Positions 15,833 to 25,650 of a stretch of DNA of 64,000 nucleotides are shown here, one piece after another. Origin of the DNA: Terriglobia bacterium (lineage in GTDB: Bacteria; Acidobacteriota; Polarisedimenticolia; Polarisedimenticolales; JAIQFR01); assembly GCA_020073205.1 (NCBI GenBank), contig JAIQFR010000001.1:62001-126000 (forward strand), written 5' to 3'. The notes below the pieces were generated by a model that worked only from the letters and a program-made list of their open reading frames with translations, ran no database searches and was not told where the DNA came from. The position numbers and the translations under genes were made by a program. The stretch's first letter is position 1. Each line of letters opens with the position of its first letter.

Positions 15833-16930
15833 ATGCGCCTCGTCCCGATGCTCCTGATCGCCGTCGCCGTCACGGCTTCGCCTTCACTCGCGGCACCGTC
15901 CGCGCCCCCCGACACCGGAGAACTCCTCCTCGCCGGCGTTCAACTGCACGAGGCGGGGGAGTACGACGAGGCGATCCGCATCTTCCAGCGCGTCCTCGAC
16001 GCGGACCCGTCGAACGCGGACGCGCGTTACGAGATGGCCTACTCGACGTTCGCGAAGGGCGACCACCTCGCCGCGATCGAGATGCTCGACAAGGTCGTGT
16101 CGATCCCCGAGACCGCTCCGCAGGGGGCGTGGGTGCTGCTCGGCTCGTCCCACGCCATGCTCGGGCACTGGGCGCTCGCGGAGAGCGTGTTCCGCAGGGG
16201 ACTCGCGGTCCGGCCGCAGGACCCGACGCTCCGCTTCCACCTCGCGCTGAGCCTCTCGGCGCAGGGAAGGTCCGAGCCGGCGATCGACGCGTTCGAGAAC
16301 TGTCTCCGCGATTCGCCGTATCGCGCCGAGATCTGGCGCGCGTTCGGCGACACCCTCTACGACTCCGGCGCGAGGGGAAGGGCCTTCGCCGCCTACGCTC
16401 GCTCGCTGACGCTCGAAGGGGATACGCCGCCCTCGCAGCAGATCGCGAAGAGGATGTGGGCCATGCTCTTCGAGAACCTCGAGGCCCCCGCGTCGGCGGG
16501 CGACGCCGGCTCCGTCGGGGTGATCCGCGCGCGCGTGCCGACCGAGACGGCGCGCTCGTCCCCGAGCGCAGCGGAGGTCGCCGGGATGTCGATGATCGGG
16601 ATCCTGCGCCAGAGCGGGCCGTGGAAGGACAAGAGCGAGGCCACGTTCTTCGTCTACGCCCTGGACACGATCCTCAAGCTCGTCTCGTCGCTCCACGCGC
16701 GGGAGTCGGACACCGCGTTCTGGCGACCCTTCGTCCTCGCCTATTTCGACTCCATGCGGGCCGGCGGGCACCTGGAGGCGCTCGCCTACGACATCCGCCG
16801 TGCCGCGGGCGATCCCGAGGGGCTCCTGTGGCGCGAGCGGAACGCCGCGAAGCTGGCTGCCTACCGGCGTTCGAGCGAGAGCTGGGCCGTGGACCCCGGC
16901 GCGAGCGCGCGCCGCGAGGGTCGTCACTGA
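15833..16930 (+). CDS. Secreted TPR-repeat protein
   Basis: A 365-residue exported protein. Residues 1-21 form a signal peptide (MRLVPMLLIAVAVTASPSLA). About five tetratricopeptide repeats fill residues 30-190 (for example EAGEYDEAIRIFQRVLDADPSNADARYEM and AMLGHWALAESVFRRGLAVRPQDP). The C-terminal 170 residues are helical without a recognised domain. It probably scaffolds a periplasmic complex, partner unknown. GGAGG about 10 nt upstream supports ATG 15833. It converges with the glycosyltransferase gene. Confidence 0.8.
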   Translation: MRLVPMLLIAVAVTASPSLAAPSAPPDTGELLLAGVQLHEAGEYDEAIRIFQRVLDADPSNADARYEMAYSTFAKGDHLAAIEMLDKVVSIPETAPQGAWVLLGSSHAMLGHWALAESVFRRGLAVRPQDPTLRFHLALSLSAQGRSEPAIDAFENCLRDSPYRAEIWRAFGDTLYDSGARGRAFAAYARSLTLEGDTPPSQQIAKRMWAMLFENLEAPASAGDAGSVGVIRARVPTETARSSPSAAEVAGMSMIGILRQSGPWKDKSEATFFVYALDTILKLVSSLHARESDTAFWRPFVLAYFDSMRAGGHLEALAYDIRRAAGDPEGLLWRERNAAKLAAYRRSSESWAVDPGASARREGRH

Positions 16931-16961
16931 GGAGCGGCCGCCGTCGGGCGCTCGCGGTCCG

Positions 16962-19091
16962 TCAGCCGCGAGTTCCTCTCGCGTCGAGGAGGCCCAGCGT
17001 CTCCCGCGCGATCCGGTGGCCGGGGTCGACCGACAGGACGTGGTCCAGGAGCTCTCGCGCGTCGTCGTCGGCCCCTTCCAGGGCGCCGAGCCGCGCCATC
17101 AGTGCCAGGGCATCCACGCGGTCGATCTCGCGGGAGAGGGTATCGAGGAGCAGGGCTCGCGCGGGCTCCGTCCAGCCCGCGCGTAACAGGAGCTCCACGA
17201 CGCGTAGACGGCCCGAATCGGCGTCCTCCGGAGCGGGAGGTGCCTCGACGCGGCCGGCGCGCGCCCGCCAAGACCAGAGGATCGCCGCCTGCCCCACCGT
17301 CTCGCGAACCGATTCCGCGAAGGCGTCGATGACCTCCTCGGCGCCCGGGGCGCACCGCGACGCTCCCCGGTCATCCATGGCGGCCAGGTAGACCCGCTCG
17401 AGCTGCGCCACGCTGCCCTCGACGCCGAAGCGCGCGAGGGCGAAGCTCCGGAGCCACGCGGCTCCTTCGGGGGAGAAGCGACTGAGCTCCGCCGCGACGT
17501 CCGCGGCGTTGAAGCGCCTCGCGTAGCGTCGGCCGGAGAAGTTGCAGTGCATCGACTCCTCGACGTTGTCCGGCCCGAGGAGCCCGTCGCCTCCCGCATG
17601 GTCCAGAACGAACGGGGGCCGGCCGCACAGCATCGCCTCGATCGCCCCGCGGCCCAGGGTGAAGACGACGTCCGATCCGTTCATGAGCGCCGGCAGGTCG
17701 CGCGGATCCGCCATCCCGAAGCGCGCCCCCAGGAACACGGTCTCGACCCCCGCGGAGGCGCAGCCGTCGCGGATCGCGCGTTCGGTCGCCTCGTCGATAC
17801 GGTGGCTCAGGACGAGTGCTCGCCGAGGTCGCGGCGATAGCGGCGTCTCCGCCCGGAAGCGTCGGTCGTCCACGGGGTTCCGGAAGATCTCGAGCCGCCC
17901 CTCCGGCACTCCGCAGGTCAGGAGCCGGCCCCGCACCTCCTCACTTACCGCGAGCCACCGAGCGATGCCGACGTCCGCGACGGGGGGCCGCTCGAGAAAG
18001 GGGAGCACGCCGTGGGACACGAAGACCATCGGGAGCTCGCGGAAGCAGTGGCGGACCTCGAGCGCGCAGACGTTGTGGTGCACGTGGGCGACGTCGAACG
18101 ATTCCTGTCGCACCGCTTGGAGATCGTCGACGACCCGCGCCCCGGACGCCGCCAGCTCGGGAGCGAGGGGCTCGAGGAATTTCGAGTGGACCGTCACGCG
18201 GTGCCCGCGCTCGGTGAGCGCCCTGACGAGGGTCAGGGTGAACGTCTCGCTCCCCGCGGCGTTCATGAGGTGGTGGTTCGTGAAGAGGACGCGGAGCGGC
18301 CCCGGCTCTCCGAGATGCCTCCGCCCGGCGCGCTCCGGCTCGTGCGGCATGAGGTAGGATCTCGCCTCACGCTCCTCCCAGCGAATCAGCGGGGCCCCGA
18401 AGTCCGAGGCGTCGTGGACGGCGCGCCCGCGCCGGGCCGCCCACTTCTCGGCATACCTCGGAAAGTGCCCGGCGTGGTAATCGCACTTCCGCTCCCAGCG
18501 CGCGACCGAGAGCGCCTTGCCGTAGTGGCGCACCCACCCGTCGTCGAGGATCCGGCCGGGGCCGCTGAGCTCGACTTCGCGCTGGTCGGGGTGGCGATAG
18601 ACGATTCCCGGCCGGTTGCGGAAGGCGACGACGATCGAGCGGTACTCGGGTCCGGCGTAGCGGCGCTCGGTGTACGGCCGCCCCTCGTCCTCTCTCGTGA
18701 TGTGGAAGTCGAGCAGCTTCATCCTCACGGCGATCACGTCGGGGCCGAGGCTCGCGAGACGGCTGAAGTCCCATTCGACCCGCTCGTCCGCGTCGAGGTA
18801 GACCAGCCAGTCGCCGGGGCCGGCGTGGCGCCGAGCGGCGTCAAGGAGCGCGGCGCGGTGCTGCCATTCGGCCCGCTCGCGGTCGTCGTCCCAGTCCGCG
18901 CCCCGGATCACCTCGCGCACCGCGGGATGCCCTGCCGCAAGATCGGAGGTGCCATCGCCGGACGCGTCGTCGTAGACGAAGACCCCGCCGGTGCAGAACG
19001 AGGCCATGTGGTCGAGCGCGTCCCCGATCAGCTCCGCCTCGTTCCTGACCCGCAGCATCCCGAGCACGCGGAATCCCGTCTCGGCGCCCAT
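16962..19091 (-). CDS. GT2-GT4 fusion glycosyltransferase with helical tail
   Basis: A 709-residue protein with three parts. Residues 1-260 are a GT-A (family 2-like) domain: FRVLGMLRVRNEAELIGDALDHM, DDASGDGTSD, and the metal-binding YLDADER. Residues about 270-570 are a GT-B (family 4-like) domain: FTNHHLMNAAGSETFTLTLVRALTERGHRVTVHS, RLEIFRNPVDDRRFR, and a C-terminal VVFTLGRGAIEAMLCGRPPFV. The remaining 140 residues are helical and TPR-like. It probably adds two sugars, or a sugar plus another group, in surface glycan synthesis. The start at ATG 19091 is where similarity begins; the frame upstream is Arg-rich noise. It is divergent from the membrane glycosyltransferase cluster. Confidence 0.83.
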   Translation of the reverse strand: MGAETGFRVLGMLRVRNEAELIGDALDHMASFCTGGVFVYDDASGDGTSDLAAGHPAVREVIRGADWDDDRERAEWQHRAALLDAARRHAGPGDWLVYLDADERVEWDFSRLASLGPDVIAVRMKLLDFHITREDEGRPYTERRYAGPEYRSIVVAFRNRPGIVYRHPDQREVELSGPGRILDDGWVRHYGKALSVARWERKCDYHAGHFPRYAEKWAARRGRAVHDASDFGAPLIRWEEREARSYLMPHEPERAGRRHLGEPGPLRVLFTNHHLMNAAGSETFTLTLVRALTERGHRVTVHSKFLEPLAPELAASGARVVDDLQAVRQESFDVAHVHHNVCALEVRHCFRELPMVFVSHGVLPFLERPPVADVGIARWLAVSEEVRGRLLTCGVPEGRLEIFRNPVDDRRFRAETPLSPRPRRALVLSHRIDEATERAIRDGCASAGVETVFLGARFGMADPRDLPALMNGSDVVFTLGRGAIEAMLCGRPPFVLDHAGGDGLLGPDNVEESMHCNFSGRRYARRFNAADVAAELSRFSPEGAAWLRSFALARFGVEGSVAQLERVYLAAMDDRGASRCAPGAEEVIDAFAESVRETVGQAAILWSWRARAGRVEAPPAPEDADSGRLRVVELLLRAGWTEPARALLLDTLSREIDRVDALALMARLGALEGADDDARELLDHVLSVDPGHRIARETLGLLDARGTRG

Positions 19092-19315
19092 CGCCACCCC
19101 CGTAGCCTCGCGAGCGAAGCCCCTCCGGGAGCACCGCAATCGCCGTGCCACGCCCGGCGCCGCGGAGAGACGCCAGGAACGGCAATTCTTTCGGGGGTGC
19201 TCGTGATCCCGCCGGATTCCCGACGCCCGTGGCCACCCAGGCGTCGGACGCCACCGCCGGGAGATACCCCGGATACAATACGCCACGCCGCCTTCGCGGC
19301 CCCAGGAGGAGACCG

Positions 19316-21376
19316 ATCGTCGTCGCCCCGGAATCGCGCCCCGCCCGGGCCCTCGCCGCCGCCGGCGCGCTCGTCCTCGTTCTGGGCGCCGTGGTGATGG
19401 CCCTCCACTTCGGGCGGTACCCGCCCCGCCTTCCCGGCCGGCTCTTCCCCCCCGAGGGAGCAGGGCTCCGGTCGGCCAAGCTGGCCGACATGACGCGCAT
19501 CCTGGGTTGGCTCCTCGCGATGAACCTCGCCGCGTGGTCGCTGGGCGTCCTCGTCGAGCGGCTCCTGCGGTGCCGATCGGCCGGGAAGGAATTCAGGCTT
19601 CTCCACCGGCTCGGCTTCGGCTTCGCTCTCCTCTCCCTCCTCGTGCTCGGGCTCGCCGCCCTGCACGCGCTCGAGTTCCCGGCCGTCCACCTGGCGATCG
19701 CGCTTCCCGCCGCCGCCGCGGTGGCGATCGCGTGGACGCGTCGCGGCCGCCCGTGGATCGGGGAGCGGCCGCATGGGCGTCTGTCGTGGCTCGCCCTCGC
19801 CGCGGTCCTCCTCTGCCTCAACGCCTTCCTGGGCGCATTCGCTCCGGAGCCGGGATGGGACGCGCTCACCTATCACCTGGCGATTCCCGAGCGGTATCTC
19901 TTCGCGAACGGGATCGTGGTCACCCCCTTCTCGCACCTCACGGCCTACCCGTTCCTCATGGAGATGCTCTACGTCCCCGCGCTCGTCCTCGGCGGTCCCT
20001 CGCTCGCGACCCTGCTGCACTTCGAGTTCGGCGCGCTCCTGCTGGCGGCGGTCTCCCTCGCCGCGAATCGGTTCTCCCGCCTCGCGGCGATCCTGGCGCC
20101 GGCCGTTCTCCTCGCGGACCCGCTCTTCCAGAGGGAGCTGAGCTGGGCGTACAACGACCTCACCCTGGCGTTCTACGCCTTCCTCGCGCTCGTCGCGTTC
20201 GAGGAGAGGTCGGCGTCCTCGGACCGCGGCTCCCTGCGCTACGCGGGTGTGCTCTCGGGGATCTGCCTCCTGGTGAAGCTCCACGGCGCGCTGGTGCTCG
20301 CCGCGCTGCTCCTGATGCTCTGGCTCCCTCCGCGACGCCGGGTGCGCGCCACCCTCCTGGCGGGAGGCGTCCTCGCCGGATGGGCGGTCGTGGTTTGCTC
20401 CCCCTGGCTGGTGCGCAATCTGGTCTTCACGGGGAACCCCGTCGCCCCCCTCCTCCAGTCCCTGTTCTACCCCGCGGGCGGAGAGTACTTCGATCGCACG
20501 GCGATCGAGCAGAGTACGACCTTCCTGTCGCGCGTCGGCATGGGGCGGAGCCTGGGCGCGCTCCTCTTGCTGCCCTGGAACCTCGTGATGCGGACGGTGC
20601 CGGAGGTCTACGGCAACAGCTTCGGCTACCAGGTGACTCCGCTGTACGTGATCGGAGCGCTGGGAGCCCTCCTGGTCGGGAGCGTTCGGCGGCATCCCCT
20701 CGTCGCCCGGCTCCTCGCGGCGGGCGGGATCCTCACCGTGCTCTGGTTCTTCACGTTCCAGGAGGCGCGGTTCCTCCTTCCCGCGCTCGCCTGCTTCGCC
20801 GTCGCGGGGGGGGCGGCGCTGGCGGCCCTGGCCTCCGGTCTACCGGGTTGGGGGCGGCTCTTCATCGCGCTCCCGCTCGCGGGACTCGTCTACTGCCAGG
20901 CGCTGCTGCTGGAGGAGCTGCCGGCTCGCTACGGCTACGCGATCGGCACCCTCTCGGTCGAAGAGTTCCGGAACGGCCATCCCGCCGAGGCCGCCGCCGT
21001 TGAGCTCCGGAAGGTCATGGGACCGCGCGACCGCCTGCTCCTGTTCGCCGAGAGCCGTGGATTCATCTTCCGCGGCCTGGACTACATCCCGTATCACATC
21101 AACGAGGGCGCCCAGGTCCTCCAGTGGATCCATCGGCAGAAGAACCTGGACGAGCTTCACTGCGCGCTGCGCGAGCAGGGCGTGACCTACCTGCTGATCA
21201 ACGTGGAGCACCTCCACGGGTTCCTGCCGACCCTCGTGCCCTCGTACGGCCTCGAGGAGTTCGAGGGGGACCTCGCCCTCGTCCAGGCCTTCGCCAAGAC
21301 GCGCGCCAAGACCGTCTTCGCCCGGGACGGGATCTGGGCGGGCGTGCTCCTCGATCCTCCGAAGTGTCCGCCGTGA
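19316..21376 (+). CDS. Multi-pass membrane glycosyltransferase-like protein (GT39/ArnT-like)
   Basis: A membrane protein of about 686 residues with roughly 12 hydrophobic helices. After the first helices a loop reads PEPGWDALTYHLAIPERYL, like the Asp-bearing first loop of GT-C lipid-linked sugar transferases, followed by PFLMEMLYVPAL and SWAYNDLTLAFYAFLALVAFEE. A soluble C-terminal region of about 150 residues follows. It would transfer a sugar from a polyprenyl carrier. The start is odd: GGAGG at 19305-19309 sits ideally before ATC 19316, with no ATG/GTG/TTG there; GTG 19229 is the next upstream standard start. The frame is open from 19145. The end is firm. Confidence 0.72.
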   Translation: MVVAPESRPARALAAAGALVLVLGAVVMALHFGRYPPRLPGRLFPPEGAGLRSAKLADMTRILGWLLAMNLAAWSLGVLVERLLRCRSAGKEFRLLHRLGFGFALLSLLVLGLAALHALEFPAVHLAIALPAAAAVAIAWTRRGRPWIGERPHGRLSWLALAAVLLCLNAFLGAFAPEPGWDALTYHLAIPERYLFANGIVVTPFSHLTAYPFLMEMLYVPALVLGGPSLATLLHFEFGALLLAAVSLAANRFSRLAAILAPAVLLADPLFQRELSWAYNDLTLAFYAFLALVAFEERSASSDRGSLRYAGVLSGICLLVKLHGALVLAALLLMLWLPPRRRVRATLLAGGVLAGWAVVVCSPWLVRNLVFTGNPVAPLLQSLFYPAGGEYFDRTAIEQSTTFLSRVGMGRSLGALLLLPWNLVMRTVPEVYGNSFGYQVTPLYVIGALGALLVGSVRRHPLVARLLAAGGILTVLWFFTFQEARFLLPALACFAVAGGAALAALASGLPGWGRLFIALPLAGLVYCQALLLEELPARYGYAIGTLSVEEFRNGHPAEAAAVELRKVMGPRDRLLLFAESRGFIFRGLDYIPYHINEGAQVLQWIHRQKNLDELHCALREQGVTYLLINVEHLHGFLPTLVPSYGLEEFEGDLALVQAFAKTRAKTVFARDGIWAGVLLDPPKCPP

Positions 21377-21438
21377 GGGGGCGAACCTCTCCTTTCGCCC
21401 GTGAGCAAAGCACTTCCTGTAGACTGAGGGTCGTTCCG

Positions 21439-21467
21439 GCATCCTGAGGCATGGGGCCTCAGGATGC
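21439..21467. terminator. Perfect 11-bp intergenic hairpin
   Basis: GCATCCTGAGG (21439-21449) pairs exactly with CCTCAGGATGC (21457-21467) around a 7-nt loop. It sits between two same-strand membrane glycosyltransferase genes. No T-run follows, so it may be a processing or stabilising stem rather than a true terminator. Confidence 0.5.
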
Positions 21468-21512
21468 GGGACGAAGGTCCGCTGAGGCGTGCGGGTCCAT
21501 CGAGGCGAGCGA

Positions 21513-23438
21513 GTGAGGCGGGTCGCTGCGGTTGCGGCGCGGCACCCGTTCGTCGCCTTGCCGTTCCTCTTCTACCTGTCCACCTGCTCCCGCGGCATCG
21601 GGATGTCGGACACGGCGATCCTGATCGGAGACATGCTGGACTTGCGTCTGTCGGCCGAGGTCAACAGCCACAACTTCTCGCTCCTCTTCGGCCGGCTGTT
21701 CACGGCGCTTCCGATCGGGGGCCTCGCGTTCCGCGCGAACTTGATGTCGGTCTTCTTCGGCGGCCTGGCGGTCTCGCTCTTCTACTCCCTCGTCGTCCGC
21801 TCGCTGCGCTCGCGGACCGTCGCGGCGATGGCGGCGACGCTCCTGATGGTCTCGCACTCGATGTGGTGGCACTCGACCATCGTCGAATCGTACGCGATCA
21901 ACGCTTGCTTCGTGGTGGGTGCGCTCCTGCTCCTGGCCCGGTACCGCGAGGCCCCGGGCGAGGGGCCCTTGCTCTGGCTGATCGCCCTCTCGGGCATCTC
22001 CCTGTTCCATCACGCGCAGCTCGGGGTGATCGGACTCGCGGCCGTCGCCGTGGCCAGCGGGCACGTGGCGCGACTGGCGCGCGGCCCGGGCGCGCGGGCG
22101 GAGATCGTCCGGTTCGCGGGGCGCGCCGCCGTCGTCGCGGCGGCGAGCCTCGTTCCCTACGGGCTCGTGCTCCTGAGCGACGCGTGGTCGGCGGGAGGGC
22201 TGCGATCGGCCGTGTCGGCGGCAGCCGGGGGACCGTTCAAGGACATCATGTTCCGCTGGGCGGGGGGCCTCGGAATCGCGGACACGGCCCAGCTGACCCT
22301 GCTCCAGTTCCCATCGCCCTTCCTCCTCCTGGTGCCCGTGGGTTTCCTGCGATTCCTCCAGACGTGGAGGTGGAGCGCGGCGACCGCGGGGGTGTTGATC
22401 ATCTTCGGCGTCACCGGCGCCTTCTTCGCCCTCTACCAGACCTGGGACCGCTTCGCGTTCCTCCTCGTGTCGTTCCTCGTGCTCGCCTTCTGGGGCGCCT
22501 TCGCCCTCGATCAGCTGGTCGCCTGGGCGAGGGAGGGTCGCTCGCTCCGGCTGGCGGCCGCGATCGGCCTGGGATTCGTCCTGTCGGTGGCGACGCCCCC
22601 CTGGCTCTACGCGCGGATGGGCTCGTGGAGGGCCCCCGCCGGGAGCGTCTGGGCGATGCGGTTCGGGGCGACCGGCGAGTCCTCGAACACCATCGACCCG
22701 GCCCGCTTCGTCGCGAATCCCGACAAGCGACGCTACCGCGACATCGACGCGTACTTCGGCGCCCTCCTCGACAAGCTTCCGCCGAACGCGACCTACCTCG
22801 ACGACGACTCGAGGTACAACTCGCTGGAGTTCTATCGGCTCTACGAGGGACGCCGTCCGGACCTCGAGACGAACCTCGTCAACCTCTTCGGGTTCGCGGA
22901 CTGGGGGTTGTCGAAGGAGGCGTTTGCGCAGCTCGTCGGATACGCCCATGCCGCGGATCTCCCGCTCTTCCTCGCGACCCTCGGACCGCCCTTCGACGTG
23001 TTCCTCCGGGCGGCGGGGAAGCCCTATCGCTTCGAGGTCTTTCCCCTCGACGATCTCCGTTTCGTCTACCGCCTCGTGACCGCGGCGCAGGACGGCACCG
23101 AAGCGCCGCCCCCTTTCGTGCCGGTCCCGCGAGGATTGCACGTCGGGAAGGGCCGGGACCCCATGGCCCTCGTTCCCGCCTCGTCCGTGGGCAGGAATCA
23201 GGATCTCGTCGTTCGCTTCGACTTCGACGAGAACCCGCAGCCGTTCCCGGTGGCGTTCCGTTGGATCGCGGCGGACGGCCGCGCCGGGTTCTCGAGCCCC
23301 GTCTTCGTCGTTCCGGCCCTGAGCGGCTCGGCCGCTTGGATTCAAGAGCGCCGCGGCGTGCTGCGGCAGGGGCGGTGGCGGGTCGAGGCCTGGGTGGGAG
23401 CGAAGCGGGTGGACGGCATCGAACTGGACGTTCGCTAG
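21513..23438 (+). CDS. DUF2723-type multi-pass membrane protein (protein mannosyltransferase-like)
   Basis: About 641 residues. The membrane domain spans roughly residues 10-370 and a soluble tail of 270 residues follows. DUF2723-type hallmarks are LSTCSRGIGMSDTAILIGDMLDLRL (acidic first loop), SHNFSLLFGRLFTALPIG and MVSHSMWWHSTIVESYAINACF. These proteins are GT-C-like and are thought to glycosylate exported proteins or lipids. The tail contains an alpha/beta segment and beta-rich C-terminus. GTG 21513 is preferred (GAGG 7 nt upstream); GTG 21489 is in the same frame. It is tightly followed (9 bp) by the TMTC-like gene, suggesting an operon. Confidence 0.78.
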   Translation: MRRVAAVAARHPFVALPFLFYLSTCSRGIGMSDTAILIGDMLDLRLSAEVNSHNFSLLFGRLFTALPIGGLAFRANLMSVFFGGLAVSLFYSLVVRSLRSRTVAAMAATLLMVSHSMWWHSTIVESYAINACFVVGALLLLARYREAPGEGPLLWLIALSGISLFHHAQLGVIGLAAVAVASGHVARLARGPGARAEIVRFAGRAAVVAAASLVPYGLVLLSDAWSAGGLRSAVSAAAGGPFKDIMFRWAGGLGIADTAQLTLLQFPSPFLLLVPVGFLRFLQTWRWSAATAGVLIIFGVTGAFFALYQTWDRFAFLLVSFLVLAFWGAFALDQLVAWAREGRSLRLAAAIGLGFVLSVATPPWLYARMGSWRAPAGSVWAMRFGATGESSNTIDPARFVANPDKRRYRDIDAYFGALLDKLPPNATYLDDDSRYNSLEFYRLYEGRRPDLETNLVNLFGFADWGLSKEAFAQLVGYAHAADLPLFLATLGPPFDVFLRAAGKPYRFEVFPLDDLRFVYRLVTAAQDGTEAPPPFVPVPRGLHVGKGRDPMALVPASSVGRNQDLVVRFDFDENPQPFPVAFRWIAADGRAGFSSPVFVVPALSGSAAWIQERRGVLRQGRWRVEAWVGAKRVDGIELDVR

Positions 23439-23447
23439 GGATCCGTC

Positions 23448-25586
23448 GTGGGCCACGATCCGTCCTCCCCCGCCCCGCTCAAGCGGCTCGCGCTGCTCTC
23501 TCTCGCGCTCGTGCTCCTGTCGGGAGTCGTCTACGGCCGGATCGGAGGCAACGGCTTCATCGATTTCGACGATCCCGCTTACGTCACGTACAACCCGCAC
23601 GTCCGGGCCGGGCTGACGGTCGAGACGGTGGCCTGGGCGTTTCGCACCGGGTCCCACAGCAACTGGCACCCTCTGACGTGGCTCTCCCACGCGCTCGACT
23701 GCGAGATCTTCGGGATCGATCCCGCGGGGCATCACCTCGTCTCGTTGGGGCTCCACGCCCTGAACGCGGTGCTCCTCCTCCTCGCGCTCCACGCCATGAC
23801 GGGGGCGGTCTGGCGAAGCGCGACGGTCGCGGCGCTCTTCGCGTTGCACCCGCTCCACGTCGAATCGGTGGCCTGGGCGGCCGAGCGCAAGGACGTGCTG
23901 AGCACGCTCTTCTGGATGCTGATCCTCCTGACCTACGCGCGCCACGTCACGCGGCCCACGACGACGGGCCGCGTGCTCCTTCCGCTCCTGCTCGGCCTCG
24001 GCTTGATGGCCAAGCCGATGCTCGTCACGCTCCCGTTCGTCCTCCTGCTGCTCGACTACTGGCCGCTCGCGCGCTTTGGCGGCGCCCCGGCGGGCGGCGG
24101 ACGGCGCTTCCTCCCGCCGCTCCGGCTCGTCACCGAGAAGCTCCCGCTCTTCGCGCTCGCGGCGGCTTCGTCCGTCGTGACCTGGGTGGTGCAGCAACGA
24201 GGGGGCGCGATCGCCGCACTCGACGTGCTGCCGTTCCGGGCGAGGCTCGCGAACGCCGTGGTCGCGTACGTGACGTATCTCGCCAGGACGGTTTGGCCGG
24301 CCGACCTCGGGGTGCTCTATCCGCTCGCCGCGAAGCTGCCGGCCTGGGAAGTCGCGGGGGCTTCTGCGCTCCTGGTCGCGGTCACCGCCGTCGTCGCGGC
24401 ATCCGCGCGGCGCGCCCCCTACCTGGCCACCGGCTGGCTCTGGTACGTGGGGACCCTCGTTCCCGTGATCGGCGTCGTGCAAGTGGGCGTGCAGGCGTCG
24501 GCGGACCGTTACACCTACGTCCCTCTGGTCGGCGTGTTCCTGATGCTGGCTTGGGGCCTGCCGGACCTCCTCGGCGATCGGCGGTACCCGCGCGCGATCC
24601 TGGGGGCCGCGGCCCTGCTGGCCGTGGCGGGCTGCTCGGTCCTGTCCTGGCGGCAGGCCGGCTACTGGCACGACAGCGTGACCCTCTTCGAGCGCACCCT
24701 CGCGGTCACCGGCGAAAACTACGTCACGGAGAGCAATCTGGGAGGAACGCTGACGGGGCAGGGGCGCTTCGACGACGCCATACGCCACCTCGAGGAAGCG
24801 CGGCGACTCCGTCCCGACCACGCGCCGACCCTCTCGAACCTCGGGGTCGCGGTGCAGGGGAAGGGGCGGGTCGGCGAGGCGATCGGGCTGTTCCGCGAAG
24901 CGCTGAAGGCGAAGCCCACCCACGTCGAGGCTTGGCTCAACCTCGGGAACGCCCTGGGCAAGACCGGCGACATCGACGGGGCGATCGTGGCCTTCCGCGA
25001 GGCGGAGCGCCTGCAGCCGGACGAGCCCGCCATCGGCTCCATGCTCCGGGCCGCCCTCGAGACGAAGCAGCGGGCCGCGGCGACGCCCGCCGCCAAGGCG
25101 AAGGTGAATCCGGAGGCATGGGCGAGCTTCGAGCGCGCCAACGAGATGCGCGGCCGGGGCCGGCTCGACGAAGCCGCAGCGTCCTACGGCGAGGCGATCC
25201 GGCTCGAGCCAGGGTTCGCCGAGGCCCACAACAACCTCGGCTCCGTGCTCGGCCGGCAGGGGCGCGCAGCGGAGGCCATCGCGGAGATCTCGAAGGCGCT
25301 CGAGATCGCGCCCGACCTGTCCGCGGCACACAACAATCTCGCGATCGTGCTCGCCATGCAGGGCGACGCGGAGCAGGCCGCGGGCCAGTTCTCCGAGGTG
25401 CTTCGCCTCGACCCCCGCGACGCGGGGGCCCACTTCAACCTCGGCCTGCTCTTGGTGAGGCAGGGCAAGCCGCAGGAGGCGATCGCGCACTTCGAGGAGA
25501 CCCTGAGGATCGAGCCCGGCAACGAGAGCGCGAGCCGCGCGCTCCGGGAGGCGCGCCGCCGGGCGCCGGGCGGAGGCGGCCGATGA
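23448..25586 (+). CDS. TMTC-like membrane protein with C-terminal TPR repeats (copy 1)
   Basis: 712 residues. The first 420 form a GT-C-type membrane domain: GNGFIDFDDPAYVTYNPHVRAG with the acidic DFDD in the first loop, SNWHPLTWLSHALDC, HPLHVESVAWAAERKDVLST, and SADRYTYVPLVG. Residues about 430-700 are TPR repeats (SNLGGTLTGQGRFDDAIRHLEEARRLRPDHAPT and similar). The layout matches eukaryotic TMTC O-mannosyltransferases and many acidobacterial homologues, so protein O-glycosylation is a fair inference. The GTG start has AGGG 7 nt upstream. It is a close paralogue of the next gene. Confidence 0.82.
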   Translation: MGHDPSSPAPLKRLALLSLALVLLSGVVYGRIGGNGFIDFDDPAYVTYNPHVRAGLTVETVAWAFRTGSHSNWHPLTWLSHALDCEIFGIDPAGHHLVSLGLHALNAVLLLLALHAMTGAVWRSATVAALFALHPLHVESVAWAAERKDVLSTLFWMLILLTYARHVTRPTTTGRVLLPLLLGLGLMAKPMLVTLPFVLLLLDYWPLARFGGAPAGGGRRFLPPLRLVTEKLPLFALAAASSVVTWVVQQRGGAIAALDVLPFRARLANAVVAYVTYLARTVWPADLGVLYPLAAKLPAWEVAGASALLVAVTAVVAASARRAPYLATGWLWYVGTLVPVIGVVQVGVQASADRYTYVPLVGVFLMLAWGLPDLLGDRRYPRAILGAAALLAVAGCSVLSWRQAGYWHDSVTLFERTLAVTGENYVTESNLGGTLTGQGRFDDAIRHLEEARRLRPDHAPTLSNLGVAVQGKGRVGEAIGLFREALKAKPTHVEAWLNLGNALGKTGDIDGAIVAFREAERLQPDEPAIGSMLRAALETKQRAAATPAAKAKVNPEAWASFERANEMRGRGRLDEAAASYGEAIRLEPGFAEAHNNLGSVLGRQGRAAEAIAEISKALEIAPDLSAAHNNLAIVLAMQGDAEQAAGQFSEVLRLDPRDAGAHFNLGLLLVRQGKPQEAIAHFEETLRIEPGNESASRALREARRRAPGGGGR

Positions 25587-25650
25587 GCGGCGCGGCGTTC
25601 GCAGGAACGGCGGCTGGAACGCCGCGCGCAAGCTGAGCTATCCTGCTGCC

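Noticed and set aside
21464-25636. Very long open frames on both strands across the membrane glycosyltransferase genes
   Set aside because: They are Arg/Pro/Gly-rich shadows produced by high GC. The hydrophobic TMTC and DUF2723 frames are clearly the real ones.
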